From Legionella brunensis (lineage in GTDB: Bacteria > Pseudomonadota > Gammaproteobacteria > Legionellales > Legionellaceae), in assembly GCF_001467025.1 (NCBI RefSeq), contig NZ_LNXV01000029.1, positions 444,105 to 508,104 on the forward strand: a stretch of DNA of 64,000 nt, given 5' to 3'. Shown here piece by piece: positions 46,393 to 55,993 of the stretch. How positions within the stretch are numbered: the first letter of the stretch is position 1; the number at the start of each line of letters is the position of its first letter. Made by a program: the position numbers and the translations under genes. Below the pieces are notes generated by a model that worked only from the letters and a program-made list of their open reading frames with translations, searched no databases and was not told the DNA's origin.

Positions 46393-48907
46393 TAAAGAGC
46401 AACTTCTAGCACTCATGCAGGGTGGTGCTACTGTTATTACGCCCAATAATCGCCTAAGTAATGAGTTATTAAACGATTTTTTAAAAGCCTTTCCACGACA
46501 GGTACACCAAAAACCAAATTGTTTACCCTATTGTGCCTTCCTATTCAATGCTTTTCAGCAACTTTCTCATAAACATACGCAGGTTACTCGTCCACTTTTA
46601 TTAACTGCACAGCAATCACGCTATTTATGGCGACAAATACTGTCAACCTCAGAAATAACCATTAATCGTGGTCTCTTAGACGCAATAGAAGAAGCATGGA
46701 CTCGCTGCAATCTATGGTTGCTTGATTTTAATCACCCAGCTTTTGGCCTTACTCATCAAACACGTCAATTTCAGCAATGGGCGCATCGATTTTCTCAAGA
46801 GTTACATCGTCTTGAGGCTATCACAGAAGCTCAATTAGCTAATTACCTATGCTCTCAAGGTGAAAATTTTGATCTTGAAACAGTCATTTGGGCCTGTTTT
46901 GATGACTATTCTCCGCAACAAAAAAAATTGCAGCAGTCTCTTACACAACAAAATTGTCAGTTACATCACTATGATTTAGACCAGCAACAACGTAGAGCTT
47001 ACCAATATGCCGCAAAAAACGAAGATGATGAATATGAGCAACTTTTTTATTGGTTAAAAGATAATCTTGAACAAGGTAAAACACGCATTGGTGTCGTTGT
47101 CCCGGATCTAGAAACTAAATCATCATTGCTGCAACGACGCATCCAACAACATCTCTCAGCAACACAATTTAATATTTCCTTAGGAAAGTCTCTAGCAGAC
47201 TATCCTTTGGTAGCTCATGCCCTGCATTGGCTTAATCTTGATGGTAAAACGCTTAATCTTTCACAAGCTCGTTTGTTACTAAGCTCCCCTTATCTTGCTA
47301 GTTCACAAACCGAACTATTACCTCGAGCACAGTTTATGGAAAATAGCCTCACATTGCGAGAATTGAGCTTTTCACAAACAACCTTCATCAGCGAATTACA
47401 AACTAAAGCACCAAAACTTGCTGATTTGTTAAAAAACATCGTTGATTATCCAAAAGAAACAAGCGTTCAAAACTGGATTGAGCAATTTCATCAACGTCTT
47501 AAAACCTTAGGGTTCCCCGGTGAAAGCCCTCTTAACTCCACCACGTATCAATGCTATCAGCGTTTACTTATGCTATTCGATGAATTTAAGCAACTCACTT
47601 TAGTAATGCCACGAATGAATAAAACACAAGCCTTAGCTTCCTTTGCGGAGTTGGCACAAATGACAATATTCCAACCGCAAAAGTCGTCAACCCCTATACA
47701 GATTCTGGGGTTACTTGAAGCATCCGGTTGTACCTTTGATAGTCTTTGGGTTACTGGTCTAACTGATCAATATTTACCACAAAGTACAAAATTATCCGCC
47801 TTTATACCTATATCTTTGCAACGTGAATATTTTATGCCACGCGCAAATCCAGCCAGAGAACTCTTTCTAGCAGAAAAAACAATAGCACGTTTACAAAATG
47901 CAAGTTCTTGCAGTGTCTTCAGTTATTCTCGATTAAGCAATGATAAGCCTAATCTGGCTAGTCCTTTAATTGTCGATTTTATGCCTTTCCCAATATTTGA
48001 ACAGAAACTACCGTCCTTAAAATCTAAATTAGAGTGTTTCTCAGAGACCTATTCTTTACCTCTTATTTCTGAAGAAAAAATAACGGGGGGTACAACCATT
48101 TTGGCCAATCAGGCCAAATGTCCCTTTCGTGCCTTTGCCGCCCATCGATTGCACAGCAAAACAACAGTGGAAGCTTCCGATGGTCCAGATGCCAAAGAGC
48201 GTGGACAATTGATTCATAAGATTATGGAACTTTTATGGAATGCTTTAAAAACACAAAAAAATTTATTACAACTTGGAAAAACAGAGTTAAATAAGCATAT
48301 TGACGCGGCTATTGAATTGGCCTTAAAACCTATAATTGAACAACGGGGTTATTCATTTTCGAAGTTAATACAAGAAGTTGAACTAGAACGACTTAAACAA
48401 TTAATTCATGCATGCTTAGAGTGGGAGCGTCAACGCCCCCCCTTCACTGTTGAAGCAACTGAACAAGCTTTCACAATTAACCTGGCAGATATAGAGTTTC
48501 AAGTTCGCGTGGACAGGTTAGACAAAATGGAAAATGGGAAAAAATGGGTAATTGATTATAAAACCACCTTGCCTCAAACTCTTCCATGGAATGAAGAGCG
48601 GCCGAAAGAACCACAATTACTACTTTATGCTTTATTAGATGAGAACATTAATACCTTATTGTTTACTCAATTGAAGGCAGGCCAGTTAACACCAAAAGGT
48701 TTGAGTGAAGAAAGTCTGTCGCAACCTGGTATAAGCTCGCTTAAAAATGGCCAGGACTGGTCTGAGCTTCGGCAATATTGGCAATCCCAACTCAATGAAT
48801 TAGCGCATGAATTTCTTCAAGGACATTGTCCTCCGCAACCTAGTAGTGTCACGGTCTGCCAGCAATGTGATTTCCAGAACCTATGTCGCTTTAATTCTCA
48901 AGACTAG
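46385..48907 (+). CDS. AddB-like PD-(D/E)XK nuclease family DNA repair protein
   Basis: The 840-residue protein resembles AddB-type inactivated superfamily I helicases fused to a RecB-like nuclease. The N-terminal part (ATVITPNNRLSNELLNDFL) lacks a functional Walker A. The nuclease core shows RGQLIHKIMELLW, VRVDRLDKMENGKKWVIDYKTT (Asp and Lys of the active site) and four Cys for a 4Fe-4S clasp: one in KCPFRAF and three in CQQCDFQNLC. It matches what is annotated as a probable DNA repair protein in Legionella and relatives. Its partner nuclease-helicase is not in the window. Confidence 0.85.
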   Translation: MNNKEQLLALMQGGATVITPNNRLSNELLNDFLKAFPRQVHQKPNCLPYCAFLFNAFQQLSHKHTQVTRPLLLTAQQSRYLWRQILSTSEITINRGLLDAIEEAWTRCNLWLLDFNHPAFGLTHQTRQFQQWAHRFSQELHRLEAITEAQLANYLCSQGENFDLETVIWACFDDYSPQQKKLQQSLTQQNCQLHHYDLDQQQRRAYQYAAKNEDDEYEQLFYWLKDNLEQGKTRIGVVVPDLETKSSLLQRRIQQHLSATQFNISLGKSLADYPLVAHALHWLNLDGKTLNLSQARLLLSSPYLASSQTELLPRAQFMENSLTLRELSFSQTTFISELQTKAPKLADLLKNIVDYPKETSVQNWIEQFHQRLKTLGFPGESPLNSTTYQCYQRLLMLFDEFKQLTLVMPRMNKTQALASFAELAQMTIFQPQKSSTPIQILGLLEASGCTFDSLWVTGLTDQYLPQSTKLSAFIPISLQREYFMPRANPARELFLAEKTIARLQNASSCSVFSYSRLSNDKPNLASPLIVDFMPFPIFEQKLPSLKSKLECFSETYSLPLISEEKITGGTTILANQAKCPFRAFAAHRLHSKTTVEASDGPDAKERGQLIHKIMELLWNALKTQKNLLQLGKTELNKHIDAAIELALKPIIEQRGYSFSKLIQEVELERLKQLIHACLEWERQRPPFTVEATEQAFTINLADIEFQVRVDRLDKMENGKKWVIDYKTTLPQTLPWNEERPKEPQLLLYALLDENINTLLFTQLKAGQLTPKGLSEESLSQPGISSLKNGQDWSELRQYWQSQLNELAHEFLQGHCPPQPSSVTVCQQCDFQNLCRFNSQD

Positions 48908-48967
48908 TTAAATCTCTAGCAAGCTACTAAAGCAAGCCAGTAGATTAAAATTGGAGTTATCATCCAT

Positions 48968-49831
48968 ATGGAACATTTGATCATTGGCTATGGTTATTGT
49001 GGCTTTCATTTAGCACGTTATTTATTAGCAAAACAACTATCAGTTACTGTCGTATCACGTCATCTAGATAATACATTCCTGTTACCTGGTCTAAATCATC
49101 TTTGTCATAACATTGATGAGCCTTTTATTTGGGAAAAACCAGATACAATAATTTACTATCTGATTCCTCCCATAGGTGATAATAAGGAAGACTTAGGTTT
49201 AAAGCGCTTTTTAGAATCAAGTCACTTGGATGTTTCTAAGGTTATTTATTTTGGTTCAAGCGGAGTCTATGGAGATCATCATGGTGCATGGGTCGATGAA
49301 TATTCTCCCTGTTATATCTATAGTGCTAGACAACAACGGCGATTAGATGCCGAGGCACAATGGTTAACTTTTTGTCAGAAAAAAGCAATTCCTGCTATCA
49401 TCCTTCGAATTGCTGGCATCTATGGTCCATCTCGTTTGCCAGTAGAGTCAGCAATAGCGCAAGTCCCTATAGTTCATCCTCCCTCAGCTCCATACACTAA
49501 TCATGTCTATGTTGAAGATCTGGTGAGTATTAGTTTCCAACTTGCTGCAAAAATAAACGTGTCTTCTATTTATAATATTGCTGATGGTAATCCTGCACCT
49601 TTGGGCACTTTGCAACAAGAAGTGGCTCAAATACTCAAGCTTACCCACGCTTCTTATGAATCTTGGGAAGCAGCCTGGGAAAGAGCCAGTCCAATGAAAA
49701 AAGAATTTATGCAAGCATCAAGGCGCTTGTCAATTCGGGCATTGGAGACTAGTCTAGGGTCATCACTGACACTAACTCGATTGACGCAGGCGATTACCTT
49801 AAGCCTTCAATCTCAAGGATTAATCACATGA
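48968..49831 (+). CDS. NAD(P)-binding epimerase-like protein (YeeZ type)
   Basis: The 287-residue Rossmann protein begins HLIIGYGYCGFHLARYLL, the G-x-G-x-x-G of the extended SDR/epimerase group. KVIYFGSSGVYGDHHGAWVDE and the TNHVYVEDLV segment are typical. There is no YxxxK at the usual spacing; YSARQQRR appears instead, so reductase activity is uncertain. It overlaps the next gene by 4 bases (ATGA). Confidence 0.85.
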   Translation: MEHLIIGYGYCGFHLARYLLAKQLSVTVVSRHLDNTFLLPGLNHLCHNIDEPFIWEKPDTIIYYLIPPIGDNKEDLGLKRFLESSHLDVSKVIYFGSSGVYGDHHGAWVDEYSPCYIYSARQQRRLDAEAQWLTFCQKKAIPAIILRIAGIYGPSRLPVESAIAQVPIVHPPSAPYTNHVYVEDLVSISFQLAAKINVSSIYNIADGNPAPLGTLQQEVAQILKLTHASYESWEAAWERASPMKKEFMQASRRLSIRALETSLGSSLTLTRLTQAITLSLQSQGLIT

Positions 49832-50757
49832 AACTTTTAATTGCAGGAGCTTCAGGATTTGTTGGCAGTGAATTGGTCAAAGCACTCCTACCACAACACG
49901 AGATTACAGTTTTAGGGCGCTCCCAGCACAAACTGCAACATCATTTTTCTGCAAATGTCACGCAAACCACGTGGGATACTTTGTCTAACCTGGATGCAAG
50001 TCACTATAATGCAGTTATCAATCTTAGTGGTCATAATATTGCGGCTTCTCGATGGAATGACAAAATAAAACAATTACTTATTACTTCCCGAGTCAACACA
50101 ACTACCGACTTGATTCACTGGGCAATTAAACAAAATGCCAAACCTCATTTTTACTGTGCCAATGCAGTAGGTATTTATGGGTTACAAAAAAATGGCGATC
50201 CAAAAATTCTTGATGAAGATACCCCCATTGACTTTGAGCACCCGAAAGATTTCCTTAGTGAAATTGGTATAAAATGGCAACGAGCTTTAGAGCCGGCGCT
50301 TGAGCATGGCATGAAAGTAACCATTACTCGTTTTGGAGTCGTGTTAAAAAAAGAGAATGGAATGCTTAAGAAATTAGCTCCGAGTTTTAATTTAGGATTA
50401 GGCAGTATCGTTGGCGATGGTGAACAAGTTATTTCGTGGGTGCATATTGATGATGTCGTTGGCGCTTATACTTTTTTATTAAAACATCCAGGCTTAACAG
50501 GAGTATTTAATGTGACCTCTCCTAATCCGGTCAGTCAAGCTGAGTTTGCTAAAATTTTAGCAAAAACAATGCATCGTCCTTTATGGCTTAAAACACCAGC
50601 ATTTGTTATACGCACTTTATTTGGCGAGATGGGAGAATGTCTGTTATTGCAAGGACAACGTGTTATAGGAAAAAAACTTCCACAAGCGGGATATCAATTT
50701 CACTTCCCTGAGTTAGCCCAGGCTTTAGAAAAAGAATTTTTGATAAAAAATGCATGA
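49828..50757 (+). CDS. TIGR01777/YfcH family epimerase-like protein
   Basis: The 309-residue protein shows LLIAGASGFVGSELVKALL at the nucleotide site, NLSGHNIAASRWNDKIKQLLITSRVNTT, ITRFGVVLKKENGMLKKL and FNVTSPNPVSQAEFAK, all hallmarks of the YfcH/SulA-like group of unknown function. It is coupled to the preceding epimerase-like gene. A strong bidirectional terminator ends the operon. Confidence 0.92.
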   Translation: MKLLIAGASGFVGSELVKALLPQHEITVLGRSQHKLQHHFSANVTQTTWDTLSNLDASHYNAVINLSGHNIAASRWNDKIKQLLITSRVNTTTDLIHWAIKQNAKPHFYCANAVGIYGLQKNGDPKILDEDTPIDFEHPKDFLSEIGIKWQRALEPALEHGMKVTITRFGVVLKKENGMLKKLAPSFNLGLGSIVGDGEQVISWVHIDDVVGAYTFLLKHPGLTGVFNVTSPNPVSQAEFAKILAKTMHRPLWLKTPAFVIRTLFGEMGECLLLQGQRVIGKKLPQAGYQFHFPELAQALEKEFLIKNA

Positions 50758-50780
50758 AAACAAGTTTCATGCATTTTTTT
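50751..50780. terminator. Bidirectional rho-independent terminator
   Basis: Stem TGCATGAAA / TTTCATGCA, loop ACAAG, flanked by A6 before and T7 after, so it works on both strands. It overlaps the yfcH-like stop and closes the convergent 205-residue gene. Confidence 0.85.
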
Positions 50781-50784
50781 AGAT

Positions 50785-51402
50785 TTAAGACATCGGTGAA
50801 AAGCCAGCTTCGGGATCTTGTTCATCTAAATCCCAACAAGGAGAACGATGAGTTGATGACAGCTGCAAGAATGGATTTTCTTCATCAAACTGCTCCATTA
50901 ACGAGCGCCAGTCCCTATCAGAGCTCTCGGATACACTAAACTCAGGCTCTTTGCCAAAAGATATTGATGAGAATTCCATTTCTGCATGCCCTGGGGTATA
51001 AGTGTACGGTGCTTGAGTTATCGTCTCTTCATCCATAGCAACCACTTGAGCTGTACCCGAAGTAAGTTTCTTTAATAAATTCTGAATTTTAGCGAGTATT
51101 ATCATATTCACAAATGGTTTAGATGCGAACTCGTGCAAATCAGCAATAGCAACTTTCTTGGTTTCTTCTAAATAGCGGGTAGCATATCTTTGGTCAGTAA
51201 ATAATCCTGCTGCTATTTGTCGAGAAAGATTATCAATCATTGACTCAACATTAGTACAGTATTGATCAACTGACTGGCCAAAATTAATACCAAAAAGACC
51301 TTGATGCCCCGGCGTATATTTTTTAATCGATTTATAATGGGGAACAATCATACTATTCCAAAAACGGTTATAGTTATTCTCAAAATCTCCTTTGAATTTC
51401 AT
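50785..51402 (-). CDS. Hypothetical protein, possible effector
   Basis: The 205-residue protein begins MKFKGDFENNYNRFWNSMIVPHYKSIKKY. The first 130 residues are predicted helical; the last 75 are polar and rich in Glu, Ser and Asp (FSVSESSDRDWRSLMEQFDEENP) and end SPMS. There is no signal peptide or membrane segment. A Glu/Ser-rich flexible tail is common in Dot/Icm substrates, but I see no regulatory element or known domain. It neighbours an ankyrin protein on the same strand, 172 bases upstream. Confidence 0.65.
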   Translation of the reverse strand: MKFKGDFENNYNRFWNSMIVPHYKSIKKYTPGHQGLFGINFGQSVDQYCTNVESMIDNLSRQIAAGLFTDQRYATRYLEETKKVAIADLHEFASKPFVNMIILAKIQNLLKKLTSGTAQVVAMDEETITQAPYTYTPGHAEMEFSSISFGKEPEFSVSESSDRDWRSLMEQFDEENPFLQLSSTHRSPCWDLDEQDPEAGFSPMS

Positions 51403-51574
51403 AAAACCACCTGATATTTAATTAATCAAAATTATTAAAAATATTTCTTCGGTGCTAATTTTATACAGGCTTTCTTAACAAAATCTTAATTATCCAAGAA
51501 ATAATTTAAATTTTTTTATCAGGTAGTTATGACTGTATAAACATATTACTACGAGGAAGTTTATAGCATTTAAT

Positions 51575-54178
51575 TTATCCAGGTTGTAATTTTCTTACCT
51601 CTTCCTCTCTTTTTCCAATGAGATCTCGTGCTTTGACAATAATGGGATTCAACTCTAATTTCTCCTCTTTATGATTCTCCTGCCAAAACACTTCATAATT
51701 TCGTAATTCTTTTTCGCGTGTATAAAGCTCAAACTCTTTATAAAATAATCTCCCCTCAGCGCTTCCTAAAACATCAATAAATTGCTCATATAGACCTGTT
51801 TTAGGATTACTATAGAAACAAATATCCATAAATTTTTTCTGGTAAATATTCAAAAATTGATAGGGCTCACCTATAAATTTGGGAATTTGATTAAATAGGA
51901 TATCCATCGCATCTTCTGCAGATATATTTTTTGCCCTAAAAAGAAGCTCGACAACCTCTTTGCATTTTTCTTTAGGGAAAGTAATTGTTCTGACAGCAGC
52001 GAACCTCTTACTTTCTGGATGCAACAAAGGAGCTCCACCAACTCTAGCACCTCGCTCAGCAAATGATAATTTTATAGTCCCGTCTTTTTGATCCTTTAAA
52101 GTAGCAAGAATTGCATGTCGTATGAAACCTGTCGCTTGCAGGACAAAGCCTCTGGAATCCAAATCACTCAAAATCCCTTGCGGCATTTGATAGCATTTAA
52201 AATTCTCAAGAACTTCCAAAAGCATTTGAAACCGAGGCGCTAATTCAGGATGTTTCTCTGCAAGAAAATTTTCAAAATGGTTCTTAAGTATCTGCACGCC
52301 ATCTTCAAAACTACCAGAACCTAGTTTTACTTTGCCCTGGGGAAAGGCAAGGACATCGTTAAGCTTCTCTCCACCAAAAATGAAATAAAGTCGACGCCGA
52401 TGTTGGTATTCTTGCTCATCAATTTGATAGGTATCAAAAAATTTTTTGCGAATACTTTCAGGGAAAGCGTTTAATGAAGTAATAGTAACAACGCTATCCC
52501 CCTTATTGTTTTTTGCTAGAATGTCGACACCTTCTTTAAGCAGATACCGAATAGCATCAAAATTGTTGGAAGCAACCGCTAACAGCAATGGCGTATTCCC
52601 TTCTTCATCGCGCTCTTCCAATTCTCTCGGGTTCTTAGCAAGTATAGAAAACAAGCTGTTTTTTTGGTGAATAATTGCCAGATGCAAAGGCGTTTGTCCC
52701 TTATCATTCTTACGTGCCCGTAGTTCTGGGTATTCTTTAAGAAAATACTCTACTGCCCTACCATAATTTTTGGATGATAATGCAAGATGAAGGGCGGTAT
52801 CCCCATCTTCATCTTGCTCAACAGGGGAATAACCTGCTTTATAAAAGATTTCTACCAAGTCTAAAGCATTCATTGCGGCAGAAGCTAACAAAGGACTTTG
52901 ATCTTCAGCATTTTTTTGTGGATGGGGGAAATCTTTCCGTTTCAAAAAAAACTCCACAATATGCTTGTGGCGATTTGCGATCGCCACGTATAAAGCATTA
53001 TCTTCCGCTTCATTTTCATCATCCAGTACGGCGGGATTCACACTCAAGAAATATTCAACAAGTGGTAAACTGCCACCAGCGACTGCTAGAAGGAAAGGGG
53101 TATTACCTTTTGCATCTTTAGCAGATAGAGAAGCACCATGATTAACCAACCATGTGGCTGTAAGAAGATCCCCTCTTATAACAGCTGCAATCAATGCTTC
53201 ATCCTTTTCTTGCTGTGTACTCATGTCGACTAAAAGCTCGGCAACCTCAATAAATCCGTATTCTAAAGCTCGATAAAACGCTGATTTACCTTGATTATCT
53301 TTTAGATTAGGAGATACCCCTGCTTTTCTTAAAAATTTAACTACTGACGCATGCCCTTTTTTAGCAGCCAGAAGCAAAGCATTTTCACCTTTACTGTTCA
53401 CTGCTGCGATTTCCACTTGGTGACCCAGCAAAAATTGGATGGTTTCCAATTGTCCTTGCTGGGCAGCAATCATGATCCCATTGTCACCTTGATAATTTTT
53501 ACCATAGATATTGCAGCCTTGAGCCATAAGGTATTGTAGAAACTCTACTGGATTACGTTCTATAGCAACCAAGAAAGGAGTATTACCCTCATTATCTTTG
53601 ACTTCTATATCAATTTTGGATGTCCAATTTTCAAAAAAAGATTTCAGAAAATCCGTACTGTGATTAAATACTGCAAAATGTAAAAGAGACCACCCCTCTT
53701 TTGTACGATGAGAAAAAAACTCATCCCTTAAATTAGCGACAATGTTAAACGCCTCAACATCATTGGCAGCCGCAGCAAAGAATGCGACTCTTAACTTAGC
53801 GTCAAGACGCCGGGGAGATTCTCTTTTCAATCGCTCATAATTTTTAGCAAGAATTGATACTTCTGCCTTATCTAATTGTGTCCTTGCTTGTAATATTTCA
53901 GCCACCTTGGGAGCAGAATAAAAATAACAGTATTCCAAGGGTGAGTATCCATTGTTATCAGGTTGCTTCAGGATAGAAAGACCCGATTTGTCTATACACT
54001 CTATTGCACCAATAAATAGCTGCATGAATACTGGTCGATTCAATCTGACAATCAAGTGGGCTAAGGTATGGCCTTTGGCATCGTCTAAAGTAAGGCTTTC
54101 TAGATCAGCGTTGCTGAGAAGAGCTGCAAACTTCTGTTCATTCCCCTCCTCTATTGCTGCATGCAACTGCTCAAACAT
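51575..54178 (-). CDS. Ankyrin-repeat protein, effector candidate
   Basis: The 867-residue protein has about 14 ankyrin units spaced near 33 residues between roughly 35 and 560, for example GWSLLHFAVFNHST, GNTPFLVAIERNPV, GENALLLAAKKGHA, GDTALHLALSSKNY, GQTPLHLAIIHQKN and GNTPLLLAVASNNF. The remaining 300 residues are a separate domain that I do not recognise (YFIFGGEKLNDVLAF, GFIRHAILATLKDQ, KLSFAERGARVGG), ending in a charged helix. Multi-ankyrin proteins of this type are usually translocated effectors in Legionella. No PmrA-like box is visible; the gene follows epmA by 64 bases. Confidence 0.85.
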   Translation of the reverse strand: MFEQLHAAIEEGNEQKFAALLSNADLESLTLDDAKGHTLAHLIVRLNRPVFMQLFIGAIECIDKSGLSILKQPDNNGYSPLEYCYFYSAPKVAEILQARTQLDKAEVSILAKNYERLKRESPRRLDAKLRVAFFAAAANDVEAFNIVANLRDEFFSHRTKEGWSLLHFAVFNHSTDFLKSFFENWTSKIDIEVKDNEGNTPFLVAIERNPVEFLQYLMAQGCNIYGKNYQGDNGIMIAAQQGQLETIQFLLGHQVEIAAVNSKGENALLLAAKKGHASVVKFLRKAGVSPNLKDNQGKSAFYRALEYGFIEVAELLVDMSTQQEKDEALIAAVIRGDLLTATWLVNHGASLSAKDAKGNTPFLLAVAGGSLPLVEYFLSVNPAVLDDENEAEDNALYVAIANRHKHIVEFFLKRKDFPHPQKNAEDQSPLLASAAMNALDLVEIFYKAGYSPVEQDEDGDTALHLALSSKNYGRAVEYFLKEYPELRARKNDKGQTPLHLAIIHQKNSLFSILAKNPRELEERDEEGNTPLLLAVASNNFDAIRYLLKEGVDILAKNNKGDSVVTITSLNAFPESIRKKFFDTYQIDEQEYQHRRRLYFIFGGEKLNDVLAFPQGKVKLGSGSFEDGVQILKNHFENFLAEKHPELAPRFQMLLEVLENFKCYQMPQGILSDLDSRGFVLQATGFIRHAILATLKDQKDGTIKLSFAERGARVGGAPLLHPESKRFAAVRTITFPKEKCKEVVELLFRAKNISAEDAMDILFNQIPKFIGEPYQFLNIYQKKFMDICFYSNPKTGLYEQFIDVLGSAEGRLFYKEFELYTREKELRNYEVFWQENHKEEKLELNPIIVKARDLIGKREEEVRKLQPG

Positions 54179-54242
54179 GACGTTCTCAATTGGCTCAATT
54201 TATCTAAGTATAGATGTTTATAAACAGAGCAACTGAAAATGC

Positions 54243-55196
54243 TTAGGCCCTTGCAAAATCGAAGGCTAGAGTTTTTGCGATTCCTGACAGGGAAAGTGCT
54301 AACGTTAATAGCCTATCCACTCCCAGAGCTACACCACTACAGGAAGGAAGACCATGAGACAAAGCTTGTAATAAATATTCATCAGGCGCTGAGGGTGGCA
54401 ATCCCTGACGCTTGCGAATCGCTAAGTCTTGATTAAAACGCTCAGCTTGAGCTTGCCAATCTGTTAGCTCATGAAAACCATTAGCTAGCTCTACCCCTTT
54501 GAAATAAACTTCAAAACGCTCAGCAACCCCCTGATTAATTTGCGCTAATGCCGCTTGAGAGGGAGGAAAATCATAGACTGCTACAGGAACATTTTTTAGG
54601 CCAAGCGCAGGCTCAACAACATGACTCATAAGTAAGAACAAGTATTGATCTTGATCTTGCTCATCAGATGGAAGAACATTGTCCAGCTCATAACGTTTTA
54701 AAACTTTTTGTAACTCGGCAATGGTTGTCGACAAAGGATCAAATTCACAAATTTCAAGAAAAGTTTGTTGGTAGGTTTTTCTAATCATGGGTTGGCATTG
54801 CAATATCATTTGCAATAGCTCACCCACTTCATCCATCAGCTGATGATGGTTAATGTCCAACTGATACCATTCGAGCATAGTAAATTCTGGATTATGCCAG
54901 CGGCCTAACTCATCATCGCGAAAAACACGCGCCAATTGGAAAATAGGCCCACTACCTGCCGCTAATAAACGTTTCATATGATATTCTGGTGAAGTCTGCA
55001 AACAATAGGCTTCACCACGGAAAGTAGCTTTAATATTCGAAAGATAGACATCAGTAATACCGAAGCGCGCCATCACAGGGGTTTCAACTTCAAGGTAATC
55101 TCGTTGCTGAAAAAAGGCGCGAATTTTGGTAAGAAATTGTGTGCGCTTGCGTAAAATGTCAATCGACGCTGAAGGTTGCCAAAAAGACTCTTGCAT
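54243..55196 (-). CDS. epmA: Elongation factor P--(R)-beta-lysine ligase EpmA
   Basis: EpmA (GenX/PoxA) is a paralogue of the LysRS catalytic core that attaches beta-lysine to EF-P. The 317-residue length, without an anticodon-binding domain, and motifs DYLEVETPVMARFGITD, ARVFRDDELGRWHNPEFTMLEWY and GVALGVDRLLTLAL fit. It lies 9 bases after sufT in the same direction, so it is probably the last gene of the SUF operon. EpmB and EF-P genes are not in the window. Confidence 0.95.
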   Translation of the reverse strand: MQESFWQPSASIDILRKRTQFLTKIRAFFQQRDYLEVETPVMARFGITDVYLSNIKATFRGEAYCLQTSPEYHMKRLLAAGSGPIFQLARVFRDDELGRWHNPEFTMLEWYQLDINHHQLMDEVGELLQMILQCQPMIRKTYQQTFLEICEFDPLSTTIAELQKVLKRYELDNVLPSDEQDQDQYLFLLMSHVVEPALGLKNVPVAVYDFPPSQAALAQINQGVAERFEVYFKGVELANGFHELTDWQAQAERFNQDLAIRKRQGLPPSAPDEYLLQALSHGLPSCSGVALGVDRLLTLALSLSGIAKTLAFDFARA

Positions 55197-55205
55197 AACT
55201 GGTGC

Positions 55206-55541
55206 CTAATAAAAAATCCCCAACTCAAGTCGTGCCGCTTCGGTCATTCTCTCTTGCGTCCATGGTGGATCCCAAACCAACTCAACAGTGCAATCGCTAA
55301 CTCCTTCGACTTGATTAACCGCCTGCTCAACCGTTCCTGGGAAAGTTTGAGCAACAGGACAACCCGGGGTAGTCAAAGTCATTTGCACATGCACATGCTG
55401 CTCTTCATTGATAGCAATATCATAAATTAATCCCAAATCATAAATATTTACCGGAATTTCAGGATCAAACACAGTCCGTAGCGCCGCAATGACATTGTCT
55501 TTTAAAATCTCATTATTTTGTTTTTTTCTAAAACCCAACAT
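55206..55541 (-). CDS. sufT: Fe-S assembly factor SufT (MIP18/DUF59)
   Basis: The protein has the MIP18 signature AALRTVFDPEIPVNIYDLGLIYDI and LTTPGCPVAQTFPG with the conserved Cys, ending in DPPWTQERMTEAARLELG. SufT helps mature Fe-S proteins. I prefer ATG 55541 (MLGFRKKQ, 111 residues) because GGAG lies 8 bases before it; ATG 55547 overlaps the sufU stop and is only 2 bases from the GGAG. Confidence 0.93.
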   Translation of the reverse strand: MLGFRKKQNNEILKDNVIAALRTVFDPEIPVNIYDLGLIYDIAINEEQHVHVQMTLTTPGCPVAQTFPGTVEQAVNQVEGVSDCTVELVWDPPWTQERMTEAARLELGIFY

Positions 55542-55546
55542 CGTCA

Positions 55547-55993
55547 TCACTCCGTACTAACAGTTCCCTTGCTTTTATTGAGTGCAGCTTCCAGAGTATG
55601 CCAAGCTAATGTGGCACATTTAACACGTGCAGGATATGCTTTTACACCAGCAAGAACTGCAAGCTTATCTAATGAAACGACCTGCTCTTCATTACTGGTT
55701 ATCATTGTGTGGAATCGCTCAAATAGCTCATGCGCCTCAGCCATTGTTTTGCCAATTAAAGCTTCCGTCATTAAAGAAGCCGAAGCTTGGGAAATTGCAC
55801 AACCAGAACCAACAAAGCTAACATCTATAACCACATTACCTTTTAATTTTAAATAGACAGTGAGCTTATCACCGCATAAAGGATTAAATCCTTGTGCCTG
55901 TGTACTCGCTTCTTCCATCACATAGTGATTACGTGGGTTGCGATTGTGATCAATGATTATTTCTTGATAAAGCTCACGCAATTCCATCGTCAT
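55547..55993 (-). CDS. sufU: Fe-S scaffold / sulfur-acceptor protein SufU
   Basis: The start is ATG 55991-55993 (148 residues), overlapping the sufS stop as ATGA and preceded by GAGG. The three Cys of the SufU/IscU group are in FNPLCGDKLTV, SFVGSGCAISQAS and ARVKCATLAWHTLE; the insertion typical of SufU is present around residues 60-110. In this operon it takes the place of SufE as partner of SufS. Confidence 0.94.
   Translation of the reverse strand: MTMELRELYQEIIIDHNRNPRNHYVMEEASTQAQGFNPLCGDKLTVYLKLKGNVVIDVSFVGSGCAISQASASLMTEALIGKTMAEAHELFERFHTMITSNEEQVVSLDKLAVLAGVKAYPARVKCATLAWHTLEAALNKSKGTVSTE

Noticed and set aside
51480..51520. PmrA-like TTAA-N7-TTAAT pattern on the plus strand (CTTAACAAA-AT-CTTAATTAT)
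   Set aside because: No plus-strand gene follows; AT-rich DNA gives such pairs by chance. It is a warning about the weaker PmrA-box calls.
52774..53121. 115-codon plus-strand frame inside the ankyrin gene
   Set aside because: It is the reverse complement of regular ankyrin codons, which often gives long spurious frames.
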